Position numbers and translations under genes: made by a program
Shown: positions 51,001-58,568 of the stretch, piece by piece
Numbering within the stretch: the stretch's first letter is position 1
Layout: each line of letters opens with the position of its first letter
The notes under the pieces: generated by a model
What the model was told of the DNA's origin: nothing
Seen by the model: the letters and a program-made list of their open reading frames with translations, nothing else
Databases searched by the model: none
From: an uncultured Bacteroidales bacterium
Lineage (GTDB): Bacteria; Bacteroidota; Bacteroidia; Bacteroidales; SZUA-534
Reading direction: 5' to 3'
Length of the DNA stretch: 64,000 bases
Assembly: GCA_902790595.1 (NCBI GenBank)
Contig: CADASL010000010.1
Coordinates: forward strand, 1-64,000

Positions 51001-52631
51001 GCGTTCGAGAGTTTGCGCACCCGCGAGCGGTTGTTGTAGTATTCAACTTCGAGCACAAAATCATCAGCATTAAGCTGATAGGCGTCGAGCGAATATACGT
51101 TCTTCATCATCAAGTCCCAGTTGGGATATTTGGGTGTGAAGTTGCTGCCCTTCAGCAATTTGACAATCAGGTTGGCGGGGTTGGCAATGCCGTCGCTTGT
51201 GAACTCACCAACCTTGTAGCTGACGCCGTCGACGGTGTACTCGAAGGCCACGGCCAGAATCTCATCGCCGTTGAGCGCCGAGTTCAGCGTGATATAACCC
51301 AGCTGCGTGTTCACTGTGTACTCGTTGCTGTTCAGCTTGCGGGCGTACTCAACCTTCTCGTAGTCGCGGGCGCCGGCCAGCCCCTCGTCGGCCAAAGCCT
51401 TTGTCACTTGGTCAATATCGCGCACATTGGGCACGCTTAAAATCTTCTGGTAGAGCGAGTTGGCATTGTTGTCGGGCGCCGGCGTGCTCAAAAAGCTGAT
51501 TTCGGGGTTGAGCACGGCGCGGTCCTTGCGGTTATACATCGGGTACTCCTCGCGCTCCTCGCCCAAATCCATAAAAGCCACAATGTTATGTGCGTTTTCG
51601 GTCGAGCGCTTGGTGTTGGTCACCCAAACCTCAACCTTGGTAATCTGCACGCTCGACACAATTAACGGCAAGTGTTTCAGCGCTTTATCGTATTGCGAGC
51701 GGAAATAGTGCGACAGGAAGAAGTGTCGGTTTTTGTCGTAGTCAACCGCCGACACGTCGAACTGGCTCACCTGCGCGCCGCCTTGCGTTGTAATGGTTTT
51801 CGACTCGCCCTTCTGCTGCGATATGACCGTTGATACGTACAGTTTGCCGAATTTCAGCTCGGTGAGCACGCCAAAAAGGCTCTGGCTGCCCGTTATGAGC
51901 GACGTCGAGAGCGGCAGCGACACGTTTCCGGCCTCAATTTTCTGGATAATGTCGTCCTCTTTGCCTTGGAATTTCAGGTTGATAGTGTTGTCGAAATCGA
52001 ACTGTGACTCAGTGTCGTAGCTGATTTTCATCTCCAGATTGTCGCCGATTTTTCCGGCCACGCTCATCTGAATGTTCTCTTTAAAATCGAAAATTGTCTG
52101 CCGCCTGAGCGACTGCGCAATGTTAGGGTTTGCTGTGTTGGTGATTTTCAGGCCGAATTTGAGCGACGCAGTTCCCTGCGGTTTAATGTCGATTACATTG
52201 CTGCCGAAAATGGTCTCAAACAGCTCATTATCAACGTTGAATTTGGTGAGCGAGCCGCCCTGGCGCTCAAAACTCTCGTTGCGGTAGCGCTGGCGCCAGT
52301 AGTTTTTCAGCGAGTTGTTCACGTCATAGTCGCCATACTCATCGCGCGACATTGTGAACGGCGGCCTCACATCAACGCCGCCAACTTTCTGGTGGATAAT
52401 GTATTGGTCGGTCTCCTCGTCATACTCTACCTCGTTGGTGAAGTTCGACGGGTCTTTCAGCCCAATGTTCGAAGCCGGAAGCACAGGCTCGTAGGGCGTT
52501 GCGGCGGGTTTTGCAACGCGGTAGCGCAGGGCCGCAGAATCGCCTGCCGTCTGCGCATAAGCGTCCCCGACGACAATTGCGAAAAAGGCTGCAACCAACG
52601 CACACAGCTTTGTTCCGAACATCGACTTCAT
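45093..52631 (-). CDS. sprA: Type IX secretion translocon SprA (Sov)
   Basis: SprA is the very large outer-membrane channel of the type IX secretion system. At 2512 residues it is of the usual length for the family, with a signal peptide (CALVAAFFAIVVGDAYAQ) and a predominantly beta-strand chain. Landmarks include the SprA_N-like repeats (ASLKFGLKITNTANPNIAQSLR and later copies) and the WGGIMRETTTKNFETSNIEYLEFWMMDPF segment. A lysine-rich stretch at about residues 1647-1690 (KKKQTSK...KKRQAKKKKNSNK) is strikingly basic and probably a flexible insertion. It follows ruvA, as in other Bacteroidota, and precedes porQ. Confidence 0.96.
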   Translation of the reverse strand: MKSMFGTKLCALVAAFFAIVVGDAYAQTAGDSAALRYRVAKPAATPYEPVLPASNIGLKDPSNFTNEVEYDEETDQYIIHQKVGGVDVRPPFTMSRDEYGDYDVNNSLKNYWRQRYRNESFERQGGSLTKFNVDNELFETIFGSNVIDIKPQGTASLKFGLKITNTANPNIAQSLRRQTIFDFKENIQMSVAGKIGDNLEMKISYDTESQFDFDNTINLKFQGKEDDIIQKIEAGNVSLPLSTSLITGSQSLFGVLTELKFGKLYVSTVISQQKGESKTITTQGGAQVSQFDVSAVDYDKNRHFFLSHYFRSQYDKALKHLPLIVSSVQITKVEVWVTNTKRSTENAHNIVAFMDLGEEREEYPMYNRKDRAVLNPEISFLSTPAPDNNANSLYQKILSVPNVRDIDQVTKALADEGLAGARDYEKVEYARKLNSNEYTVNTQLGYITLNSALNGDEILAVAFEYTVDGVSYKVGEFTSDGIANPANLIVKLLKGSNFTPKYPNWDLMMKNVYSLDAYQLNADDFVLEVEYYNNRSRVRKLSNAFLSEEIKNTKLLNLMGLDNLNSKNDYVKGGNGMFDYVPGVTVNATNGRVYFPVVEPFGGHLHDTLGGDIQSKDFVFQELYDSTQYKAQQMTAKSKFYLKGSYKSSGGSEISLNSFNIPQGSVVVTAGGITLTENVDYTVDYNMGRVKIINESYLVSGTPIKVSLESKNTFSLMEKTLLGTHLDYRFSDRFNLGATIMHLNEKPTTTKVNVGEDPISNTIWGLNGSYEVELPLLTKFLDWLPLIETKEKSSLSVQGEFAQLRPGHNRRAVGKSGEVYIDDFESSESSYDMTNREAWTLASIPQGNIFREASMFNDLRSGYNRAKIAWYKIDPLMFQASSPVSKAEQSRLNAYRVPELNIYPNRDQSSGDAIYLTTFDVAFDPTQRGPYNYSTDDYDRSGRFRNPQDKWGGIMRETTTKNFETSNIEYLEFWMMDPFVEEDSLNPGGQLYFNFGNISEDVLKDSRKSYENGLPTSYPPNAASYDETAWGRVPAVQKSNTSFVNEESQRRYQDVGLDGLSSSSFSGGPSDEQVFFSTYLDRLETVLDADALREFRADPSGDDYHYFKGSDYDEAGYGIVDRYMNYNNPEGNSPVSTGATSTYATSKPDVEDINGDYTLSEGESYFQYRVDLNHDNMTVGSNYIVDERNVTNTMPNGERKSVKWYLFRIPLNSRTRQQVGDIEDFTSIRFMRMFLHGWQQKVVLRFATLDLVKGDWFTYDYDLKAGNEALLSNNENNDESAAAFSVSTVNIEENGSRAPVNYLLPVGVTREQDPSQTQLIELNEQSMTMKVAGLGDGYSKAVYKTVDVDMRNYEKIKMFIHAEAVDDESSLADDDVTCFIRIGQDYTENYYEYEVPLKVTPWWSSRPYPDNNDNRRLVWPEENNMEVIFDDLVNAKLERNAEINAGNPSVSQTMPYVVTTGSGRTKRKITVVGNPNIAIVKSLMIGVRNPLQKDNVFTKDDDGREKSAEVWVNELRLTDFNEHGGWAAQGSMNVKLADLGNVNVAGSTTQAGFGSIEQSTSQRSMEQTNSVDVAANFELGKLFPKDANVRIPMFMSYSRMAVNPEYNPFDPDVKIKEATKGMSRSERKEYLDGVQDLTERRSISFTNVGVGQRSKKKQTSKADEENMTERQKKRQAKKKKNSNKTHFYSPSNLSASYAYVEEKHSDYSTKYDNTTTHSGSLNYTFNNQPKAIEPFKKSKLLKKPYLRIVGDMNFYLAPAQIAWRTGIKREYNETLLRNISLGMTSGGEEYTPTCDKSFDWEREFSIKYNLSKGIKFTWMMNTMTVIEEPEGLIDKTNRTEYEQFKKDVWESILEGGLAKEHNQKFTASYTVPINKIPLLNWTSLTARYSSTYQWERAPEVADSSLYTGNMIGNTNQININAQGNLDNLYKKLKPLDELTKKYKQTREKRLTPKQETVTAKTTGFKAKKGVAKTVSHNLRTDEAIAVKVTAGGKEVKSRFEIVNDNRVKITVDEDVDNAEVTVTGKRMVNDSPARRVMEGVALAIIGFKNVSLAYTESNAMTLEGYTPNYSFAELRKTPGLAFIFGYQDTAFAEREARRGHLISNINLIQPFLTSNQRRVDIKATYQPVKALKIDFTGQRTITRKTSEYYLVGNYDAKHDQYDVYRSTRMESGAYNVTVWTLKTAFGDRPTEKNTRSKAFEEYRRNLYKFAWEQANLRRGHEPGYFGAYEPVGESDSVMPAGYSISNPDIAVPAFLAAYTGQNNGLDFTTWKNFRPGWKVKYDGLTAYKPISKRVKNVSLSHGYQSTFSVGSFLSSKGYNYEQARNPEYANMSWAVADVGGYGLFVPYYDITSFSITEAFSPLFGVDVTWLNSLSSRFEYKRSRTMTMNLTNSQMLELYKREYVLGAGYRIQDLVLPFKNRKGEQFVSDCNLRADLTISDNITVTRDLVLNDDEITSGQMGLSMNMSAEYELNDKVTLRFYYDYDLMSPKTTNSYRNSTTEFGFELKFSLSKL

Positions 52632-52637
52632 CCGAAA

Positions 52638-53219
52638 TTATATTGACTTCAAGGCTTTCTTAACCATATCCTCAACCTTCATTGTCGGGTCTTCCTTAAG
52701 CAGCTTGTCGAGCAGTTTCTCCACAAGATTTTTTTGGAAACCCAAAGCAACCAAAGCAGATAACGCTTCTTCGCGGTTTGTATTGCTTTCGCGGAATAAA
52801 AAATCAGTGTTGGCCTCGGTTTTCCCGATTTTGTCCTTCAAATCCACAATCACACGCTCGGCCGTTTTCAGCCCAACGCCCTTCACGCCCTTGATTAAAC
52901 CAACGTTGCCCGAAAGCACCGCATCGCGTAACTCGCTGGCACTCAGCGACGAGAGAATCATCCGCGCCGTGTTTGGCCCCACTCCCGAAACGGTGAGCAG
53001 CAGGCGGAACACCTCGCGCTCGTTCTTCGATGCGAATCCGTAGAAAAGTTGAGCGTCCTCACGCACAATGTGATGCAGGAAAATAATGGCCTGTTCCTTG
53101 CCCGAAAGCGCGGTGTATGTGTTGAGCGAAATGAGAATCATATAGCCAATGCCGCCGTTGTCGATGACCACGTATGCCGGCGTCAGCTCCGCAATCCGCC
53201 CTTGAATGTATTCGTACAT
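52638..53219 (-). CDS. ruvA: Holliday junction DNA helicase subunit RuvA
   Basis: RuvA binds four-way junctions and recruits the RuvB motor for branch migration. The 193-residue protein has the N-terminal OB fold (YIQGRIAELTPAYVVIDNGGIGY), two helix-hairpin-helix motifs (LLTVSGVGPNTARMILS and IKGVKGVGLKTAERVIVDLK), and the C-terminal domain that touches RuvB (EALSALVALGFQ). It is the first gene of the ruvA-sprA-porQ transcript, with 6 bases to sprA. Confidence 0.97.
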   Translation of the reverse strand: MYEYIQGRIAELTPAYVVIDNGGIGYMILISLNTYTALSGKEQAIIFLHHIVREDAQLFYGFASKNEREVFRLLLTVSGVGPNTARMILSSLSASELRDAVLSGNVGLIKGVKGVGLKTAERVIVDLKDKIGKTEANTDFLFRESNTNREEALSALVALGFQKNLVEKLLDKLLKEDPTMKVEDMVKKALKSI

Positions 53220-53248
53220 TGTAAATCAGCGTTTTGAGTTTAAGCGTG

Positions 53249-53256
53249 CAAAGGTA
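53249..53256 (-). promoter_or_regulatory. -7 promoter element of the ruvA-sprA-porQ operon
   Basis: TACCTTTG on the minus strand matches TAnnTTTG and lies 29 bases before the ruvA start codon. It is the only promoter-like box seen for the secretion genes. Confidence 0.5.
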
Positions 53257-53344
53257 GAAAAATTGTGGCAAAGTTGATGAGAAGGCGATTGAAAACGACG
53301 GGATAGCCTCGCAGCTTTCTCATTATTTTTCAGTTTAGTTATTC

Positions 53345-53491
53345 GCCTATGGCATAGCAAAACGGCGCCATAAACGAAAAAAGTCTTCAACTTCGCGCTG
53401 AAAGCGCAACTCATAATAGCCTATGGCAAAGCGAAGCGGCGCCATAGGAAAAAATAGCAGTCTCAGCCAGCGCGCTGAAAGCGCAACTCAC
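53345..53491. repeat. Two tandem REP-like units
   Basis: Units 53345-53418 and 53419-53491 are about 74 bases each and share gcctatggca, cggcgccata and gcgctgaaagcgcaactca. Each contains the inverted pair cctatggc/gccatagg and a short gcgct...agcgc palindrome. They fill the interval between ruvA and the GH3 gene, which otherwise holds only a promoter and terminator. No tyrosine transposase (RAYT) gene is in the window. Confidence 0.75.
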
Positions 53492-53540
53492 AAAAAAAAC
53501 AGCAAGCAATCAGCCTTTGAATGCCAATTGCTTGCTGCAC
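53492..53540 (-). terminator. Intrinsic terminator after the GH3 gene
   Basis: On the minus strand, cagcaagcaat and attgcttgctg form an 11-bp stem around a 16-base loop, followed by eight T residues. It begins about 20 bases beyond the GH3 stop. Confidence 0.9.
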
Positions 53541-53559
53541 AATTCGTTATATTGTTTTC

Positions 53560-55818
53560 CTAGAACTTGTACGGAACCGTCTGCAAATCGCACATATCGG
53601 ACGAACCGCCAACGAGCAATTCGTACTGGCCGCGCAGCGGAACCATATTCTGGGCGCTCTCGTCCCACCACTCAAAGGTATCGTCGGTGAGCGGGAAGGT
53701 GACTTTGACGGTTTTTCCTGCAGGAACAGCCACGCGCTGGAATCCGCGAAGGGTCAGGACGGGGCCAGCGGCATCGTCGGGGCGGCGGACGTAAAGTTGA
53801 ACAACCTCTGTGCCGTCAACCGCGCCAGTATTGGTCACCGAAATAACCACCTTCTTGCCTTTGACTTTCGGCTGACTGTATTCGAAAGTGGTGTAACTCA
53901 ATCCGTAACCGAAAGCAAACAGCGGCTCGCCACGGAAATAGCGGTAGGTGTGTCCTTCCATATTATAATCTTCAACTTCAGGCAGTTGGTCGGCATTTTT
54001 GTAGAATGTTACGGGCAGTTTTCCCGAAGGAACAACATCGCCAAAAAGAATATCGGCAACAGCCGTGCCACCGTCTTGTCCAGGATACCAGACCTGCAGA
54101 ATGGCGTTGCAGGTTTCGGTTTCAGGCACCAGACCAATGGCCGAGCCCGAGAAGTTGACCAGCACCACCTTTTTACCAGCGTCGTGAAGGGCTGCAATCA
54201 GTCGGCGCTGAACACCAGGCAGTTCAATGTCGGTGCGGTCGCCGCCCGAAAAGCCAGGGACGTGCACAGGCATTTCCTCGCCTTCCAAACGTGGCGATAT
54301 TCCGCCTGCAAACACCACAATATCAACGTCTTTCAGAAGATTCATAACCGAATCCATATTCAATGCGGGCAGGAAACTGCGCTTCATCTGCTCGTGGCGG
54401 CGCAGGTGCCTCTTGACATCGCCCACACCAATGGCCAGTTGTTTGGCCACCTCTTGCAGTTGCTCGTCGGTCATATCAATGTACGCTGTCGCGAAACGCG
54501 GGTCGGGGGCAGGCATATATTCAGCATCGATAATGCCGCAGGCGCGTGAATAGGTCAGGTCAGGAATGCGTTTCTGCATTGCCGCGCGCAGAGTGACTGT
54601 CTGTTTCGGAACGGGATTGTAGTTGCCCCAGAGCATTTCGGTGTCGTCGGCGTTTGGCCCGATAAGCGCAATCTTCTGACCGCTCTTGAGTGGCAGAATG
54701 CCGTCGTTTTTGAGCAAAACCATCGACTCGTGAGCCATTTCGAGCGAGAGCGCACGGTGTGCGGGGCCTTCAAGAAGCGCGGTGTCGAGATTATCCCAAG
54801 GCGTTATGCTGTCCATCTCGCCCAGGCGATAACGCTCTGTCATGACGCGAAACAGGTTGCGGTCCAAGTCTTTCTCGTCGAGAAGGCCCGTGCGGACGGC
54901 TTCGGGAATGCTCATAAACGACGAGCCGCACTCAACATCGAGCCCGTTTTTGACGGCCACGGCGGCTGCCATAGCCTGATTGTCGACATATCCGTGGCGG
55001 TTGGGCTCGAAAAAGTCGGGAATGGCCCAGCAGTCGGAAACAACCAGCCCCTTGTAGCCCCACTCGCCGCGCAGAATGTCGTTCACAAGGTATTCCGACG
55101 CCGCGCACGGCACACCGCGGAAACGGTTGTAGGCCGTCATAACTTCCTTAACGCCAGCCTTTGTCACCAAATCTTTGAAGGCGGGAAGATAGGTCTCGCG
55201 CAGGTCGCGTTCCGAAACCACGGCATCGAAGCGGTGGCGGTTGCTCTCGAGCCCCGAGTGCACGGCGTAGTGCTTCGCGCAAGCGTGAGTTTTAAGCACA
55301 GGCGCGTTGGGGTCGCCCTGCAGACCGCGCACAACGGCCATTCCGAGTTGGCCTGTCAGATACGGGTCTTCGCCGTAGGTTTCCATACCACGTCCCCAGC
55401 GCGGGTCTCGGAAAATGTTGATATTAGGCGTCCAGAACGTCAGTCCCTGATATTGCCTTACGCGCCCGCTGCGCACGGCTTTGGCGTACTTGATTCGGGC
55501 TTCGTCGGAAACGGCGGTGAACACCTGCTCAATTTTTTCGGTATCGAACGAAGCGGCCATACCGATTGGCTGCGGAAAGACAGTGGCCGAGCCGTTGCGG
55601 GCCACGCCGTGCAGCGCTTCGTTCCACCAGTTGTACGATTTAATGCCGAGCCGCGGAATGGCAGGCGACGAGTTCAGCACGAGCGACGCCTTCTCTTCAA
55701 GCGTGAGTTGCGACAGAAGGTCGGCGGCGCGCTGCTCGGCCGTCGGCGAGTTTTGCTGTGAGCACGATTGCAGCAGAACAACCATCCCCGCAACAGTGAA
55801 GAACAAATTTCTTTTCAT
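53560..55818 (-). CDS. Exported glycoside hydrolase family 3 (beta-glucosidase/xylosidase type)
   Basis: GH3 enzymes remove terminal beta-glucosyl, xylosyl or related residues. The 752-residue protein has a lipoprotein-like signal (VVLLQSCSQQ). The (beta/alpha)8 domain starts with LLSQLTLEEKASLVLNSSPAI, and the nucleophilic aspartate is in KGLVVSDCWAIPDFF (about residue 271). The second alpha/beta domain (about 400-600, IALIGPNADDTEMLWGNYNPVP) and a C-terminal fibronectin-III-like domain (VTFPLTDDTFEWWDES) follow. Such domain order is common in beta-xylosidase/glucosidase enzymes of Bacteroidota. It is separated by ~125 bases from the GH2 gene, with its own -7 box. Confidence 0.93.
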   Translation of the reverse strand: MKRNLFFTVAGMVVLLQSCSQQNSPTAEQRAADLLSQLTLEEKASLVLNSSPAIPRLGIKSYNWWNEALHGVARNGSATVFPQPIGMAASFDTEKIEQVFTAVSDEARIKYAKAVRSGRVRQYQGLTFWTPNINIFRDPRWGRGMETYGEDPYLTGQLGMAVVRGLQGDPNAPVLKTHACAKHYAVHSGLESNRHRFDAVVSERDLRETYLPAFKDLVTKAGVKEVMTAYNRFRGVPCAASEYLVNDILRGEWGYKGLVVSDCWAIPDFFEPNRHGYVDNQAMAAAVAVKNGLDVECGSSFMSIPEAVRTGLLDEKDLDRNLFRVMTERYRLGEMDSITPWDNLDTALLEGPAHRALSLEMAHESMVLLKNDGILPLKSGQKIALIGPNADDTEMLWGNYNPVPKQTVTLRAAMQKRIPDLTYSRACGIIDAEYMPAPDPRFATAYIDMTDEQLQEVAKQLAIGVGDVKRHLRRHEQMKRSFLPALNMDSVMNLLKDVDIVVFAGGISPRLEGEEMPVHVPGFSGGDRTDIELPGVQRRLIAALHDAGKKVVLVNFSGSAIGLVPETETCNAILQVWYPGQDGGTAVADILFGDVVPSGKLPVTFYKNADQLPEVEDYNMEGHTYRYFRGEPLFAFGYGLSYTTFEYSQPKVKGKKVVISVTNTGAVDGTEVVQLYVRRPDDAAGPVLTLRGFQRVAVPAGKTVKVTFPLTDDTFEWWDESAQNMVPLRGQYELLVGGSSDMCDLQTVPYKF

Positions 55819-55848
55819 AATCGAATTACGTGTATAGTTTAAACTTCA

Positions 55849-55856
55849 CAAATATA
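55849..55856 (-). promoter_or_regulatory. -7 promoter element of the GH3 gene
   Basis: TATATTTG on the minus strand, 31 bases before the start codon. The direct repeat at 55873-55938 begins 16 bases upstream and covers the -33 position. Confidence 0.5.
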
Positions 55857-55872
55857 GGCATATACAAATGCG

Positions 55873-55938
55873 AACAAAGCCCCGCAGGTTGGCACAATCG
55901 TGCGGTTTATCGTTTTTTTCCGTTGAATGGGCGATATG
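55873..55938. repeat. Direct repeat copy 1, upstream of the GH3 gene
   Basis: A 66-base block opens with aacaaagccccgcaggttgg, continues through ccgca...tgcgg hairpin arms and a T run, and ends in ttgaatgggcgatatg. It matches 60333-60396 except for one-base gaps and a few changes. It sits between the GH3 and GH2 genes. Confidence 0.85.
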
Positions 55939-55942
55939 GCCC

Positions 55943-58555
55943 TTATTTCACATTGATAGTTACCGTTGCGGGTTTTAATCCGTCGCCTTTTACTGTGAGC
56001 GTGGCTGTGCCAGTTTCCGTTTTGGCTTCTACTACAACCACCAATTTTCCGTGGAATGTTTTCATTGTGGGATTTGTGAAGGTTTCGATAGACGTGGCGT
56101 CGCCGTTGCAGGCGGAATTGAATTTTGCTGCGCCAGAGACGCTGAAAGTTAGTTGGTTGGCGGCGTCGGGGCAGAGGTTGCCGTCTTTGTCAACTACTGA
56201 AACCGTCACAAAACTCAAATCGGGCGAATCTTGCGGCATACCGTTAATTAACGGCGTGGCGGTCAGCGTATTACGGTCGGCTTCCAAAACCAAATGATGC
56301 GGCTTGCCGGCGGTTTTGATGATTTTTTCTTCCGCCTTGTTGCCGTTTTTGTCGTAGGCAACCACCTTGATTTCGCCCGGCTCGTATTTGACATTCATCC
56401 AGCGCAAACGGTAGCGGTCGAGGCGGTTTTTGCCTTCGGGTGCGTTGGGATCGGCAAATTTTGACATATCGCCCCACGGCATTTTTACATCGAGGCGGTT
56501 GTTGCGGTAGTCGTCGAGCGTCATATCAATGTGGCGTTTCCTGCCCTGCGACTTGCCATTTATGAAAAGTTCGGCTTCGGGGTATGAAGTATAAACAAAC
56601 ACCGGCGTTACTTTTCCCTTGCGGTCGGGGAAAGTCCAATGCGGAAGCACGTGGAGCGTTTTGTCTTCGGGAGCCCAATGCGTCCTATACAAAAATGCGC
56701 GGTCTTTGGGCAGTCCTGCAAGGTCAAAAATTCCAAAATAACTGCTCCTCGATGGCCAATAATCGTCGTATGGCGTCGGTTCGCCGAGGTAGTCGAAACC
56801 TGTCCAAACAAATTCGCCTGTTACCCACGGTGCTTTGTCCTGCCAAATCCAGTCGTCGTCGGGCAAATTGCTCCAAATACAACTTTCGAGGTCATAACTC
56901 GAAATCTGTCCGTCGTCGTATGCGTCGCCGTGGACTTCCTCGACGGGGAATTTATATACACCACGGCTCGAAATCGTGGAAGCGGTCTCCGTGCCGAGGA
57001 CAAGTCCAGAAGGCGAATTTTCGTGTCCCTTGTCATAGACGTGCAGACGGTAATTGTAGCCCGGCACGTCGGTATTTTGAAAAACTCCCGATTCAATGCA
57101 CAAATCTCCACGGTCGAGGCCTTGTGTGCAGGGGCGTGTGTTGTCGAGTGAGTGTATCAGGCTCTGTATCAGGCGTGTATATTTCAATCCTACTGCGCTG
57201 CCTTGGTCGGGGATTTCGTTGCCAATGCTCCACATCACGATTGATGGATGGTTTCTATTGACGACAACGAGATTCTCAAAATCGCGCTGCCACCACGGGC
57301 GACCATCAGCGTTAGGCGACTGATTGTCAATTTGTTCAAAGAAAATTGAATAGCCGTTTTTGCATTTTGGATATACCCACATATCGCAAGATTCAGCCAT
57401 TACGAGAATGCCCATTTCGTCGCAAATGTCCATCTGCCACGGCGCGGGAATGTTGTGGGAGGTGCGGATTGCATTGCAGCCGATTTCCTTCAACAATCGC
57501 ACTTGACGGCGGAATGCAGCCTTATTGAAAGCCGAGCCGAGCGGTCCCAAATCGTGATGCAGACAAACGCCGCGAAATTTAGTGAGTTTGCCATTGAGTT
57601 TGAATCCCTCTCCGCCATATTCCACGGTGCGGATGCCGATGTTAGTGCGCTGTTGGTCAATGAGTTTGCCATTGCAAATAATCGACGTTTCAAGCACATA
57701 AAGCACCGGATGTTCAGGCGACCAAAGTTTGGGATTGTTGACTGTAAAAATCTGTGTGGTTTCGTCGCCCGACAAATCGGTCTCGGTATGCGCCACTTCC
57801 GAGCCGTTGCCAATTAATGTATGCAACACTTTGATTTTTTGACGATTGGAGGTGCGCAATGCGGTTGTTACGGTAATCCTTGCCGATTGAGCCGAAGTGC
57901 CGTCAGAATTGATGCCCTCAATGCCCGTTGTCCTTGCAAAAATACCGAAAGTCTTGACCGCCACATCTTGCGAAAGCGACAGTCTTACAGGACGATACAA
58001 TCCCGCGCCCGGATACCAGCGGTTGGATTCCTCGCGGTTTTTGAGGTGGACGGCAACGGAGTATTTGCCTGGCGTGATTTTGCCGCCGTTTTTTGGGAGA
58101 TAGGGCGTGATGTCGAGTGCAAAAGTGGTGTAGCCATACGCCCAGTAGCCCGCAAATTTGCCTTCCACATAAACTTTAGGCTCAGCCATTGCGCCGTCAA
58201 AAATGAGTTCGGCGTGGCTGTATCCGTCGGGAATTTCGATTGAATTTCTGTACCAACCTTCGCCAATCCACGGCAGTGAGCCGGTGCGCCCGGTCTTTTC
58301 AGTGGCTTCGAGTTCGCCATTTTGTTCGATTGCAACTACCTGTTTGTCAATCTCTTTGTCGAAAGGGCCAGAGATTGCCCAGTCGTGCGGGATTGTTACG
58401 GATTGCCATTTGGAATCGTCGAAATTAGGACTTTCCGCGCCCGACTGTGCGCCTTTTTGGAATTTCCATCCGCCAAGAAGCAGTTGTTCAATACTTTGTG
58501 CATCAGTCAACCACGCTATCGAGCATACAGCAATTGTTAAAATGAGTCTTCGCAT
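55943..58555 (-). CDS. Exported glycoside hydrolase family 2 (beta-galactosidase type)
   Basis: The 870-residue protein begins with a signal peptide (LILTIAVCSIAWLTDAQ). The GH2 order follows: sugar-binding domain (WFQKGAQ-like start to about 200, PHDWAISGPFDKEI), Ig-like domain (about 210-310), then the TIM barrel. The acid/base glutamate is in SIVMWSIGNEIPDQ and the nucleophile is in WVTGEFVWTGFDYLGEPTPY. Additional Ig-like/DUF4982-type domains lie near the end (VFVYTSYPEAELFINGKSQG). It may act on beta-galactosides or related beta-linked sugars. I start at ATG 58555; the in-frame upstream ATG would weaken the signal peptide. It follows the GH43 gene by 13 bases. Confidence 0.93.
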   Translation of the reverse strand: MRRLILTIAVCSIAWLTDAQSIEQLLLGGWKFQKGAQSGAESPNFDDSKWQSVTIPHDWAISGPFDKEIDKQVVAIEQNGELEATEKTGRTGSLPWIGEGWYRNSIEIPDGYSHAELIFDGAMAEPKVYVEGKFAGYWAYGYTTFALDITPYLPKNGGKITPGKYSVAVHLKNREESNRWYPGAGLYRPVRLSLSQDVAVKTFGIFARTTGIEGINSDGTSAQSARITVTTALRTSNRQKIKVLHTLIGNGSEVAHTETDLSGDETTQIFTVNNPKLWSPEHPVLYVLETSIICNGKLIDQQRTNIGIRTVEYGGEGFKLNGKLTKFRGVCLHHDLGPLGSAFNKAAFRRQVRLLKEIGCNAIRTSHNIPAPWQMDICDEMGILVMAESCDMWVYPKCKNGYSIFFEQIDNQSPNADGRPWWQRDFENLVVVNRNHPSIVMWSIGNEIPDQGSAVGLKYTRLIQSLIHSLDNTRPCTQGLDRGDLCIESGVFQNTDVPGYNYRLHVYDKGHENSPSGLVLGTETASTISSRGVYKFPVEEVHGDAYDDGQISSYDLESCIWSNLPDDDWIWQDKAPWVTGEFVWTGFDYLGEPTPYDDYWPSRSSYFGIFDLAGLPKDRAFLYRTHWAPEDKTLHVLPHWTFPDRKGKVTPVFVYTSYPEAELFINGKSQGRKRHIDMTLDDYRNNRLDVKMPWGDMSKFADPNAPEGKNRLDRYRLRWMNVKYEPGEIKVVAYDKNGNKAEEKIIKTAGKPHHLVLEADRNTLTATPLINGMPQDSPDLSFVTVSVVDKDGNLCPDAANQLTFSVSGAAKFNSACNGDATSIETFTNPTMKTFHGKLVVVVEAKTETGTATLTVKGDGLKPATVTINVK

Positions 58556-58568
58556 AATGTAAATTTTT

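Noticed and set aside
54730..55761. 343-codon plus-strand frame opposite the GH3 gene
   Set aside because: Antisense shadow of a gene with clear GH3 motifs.
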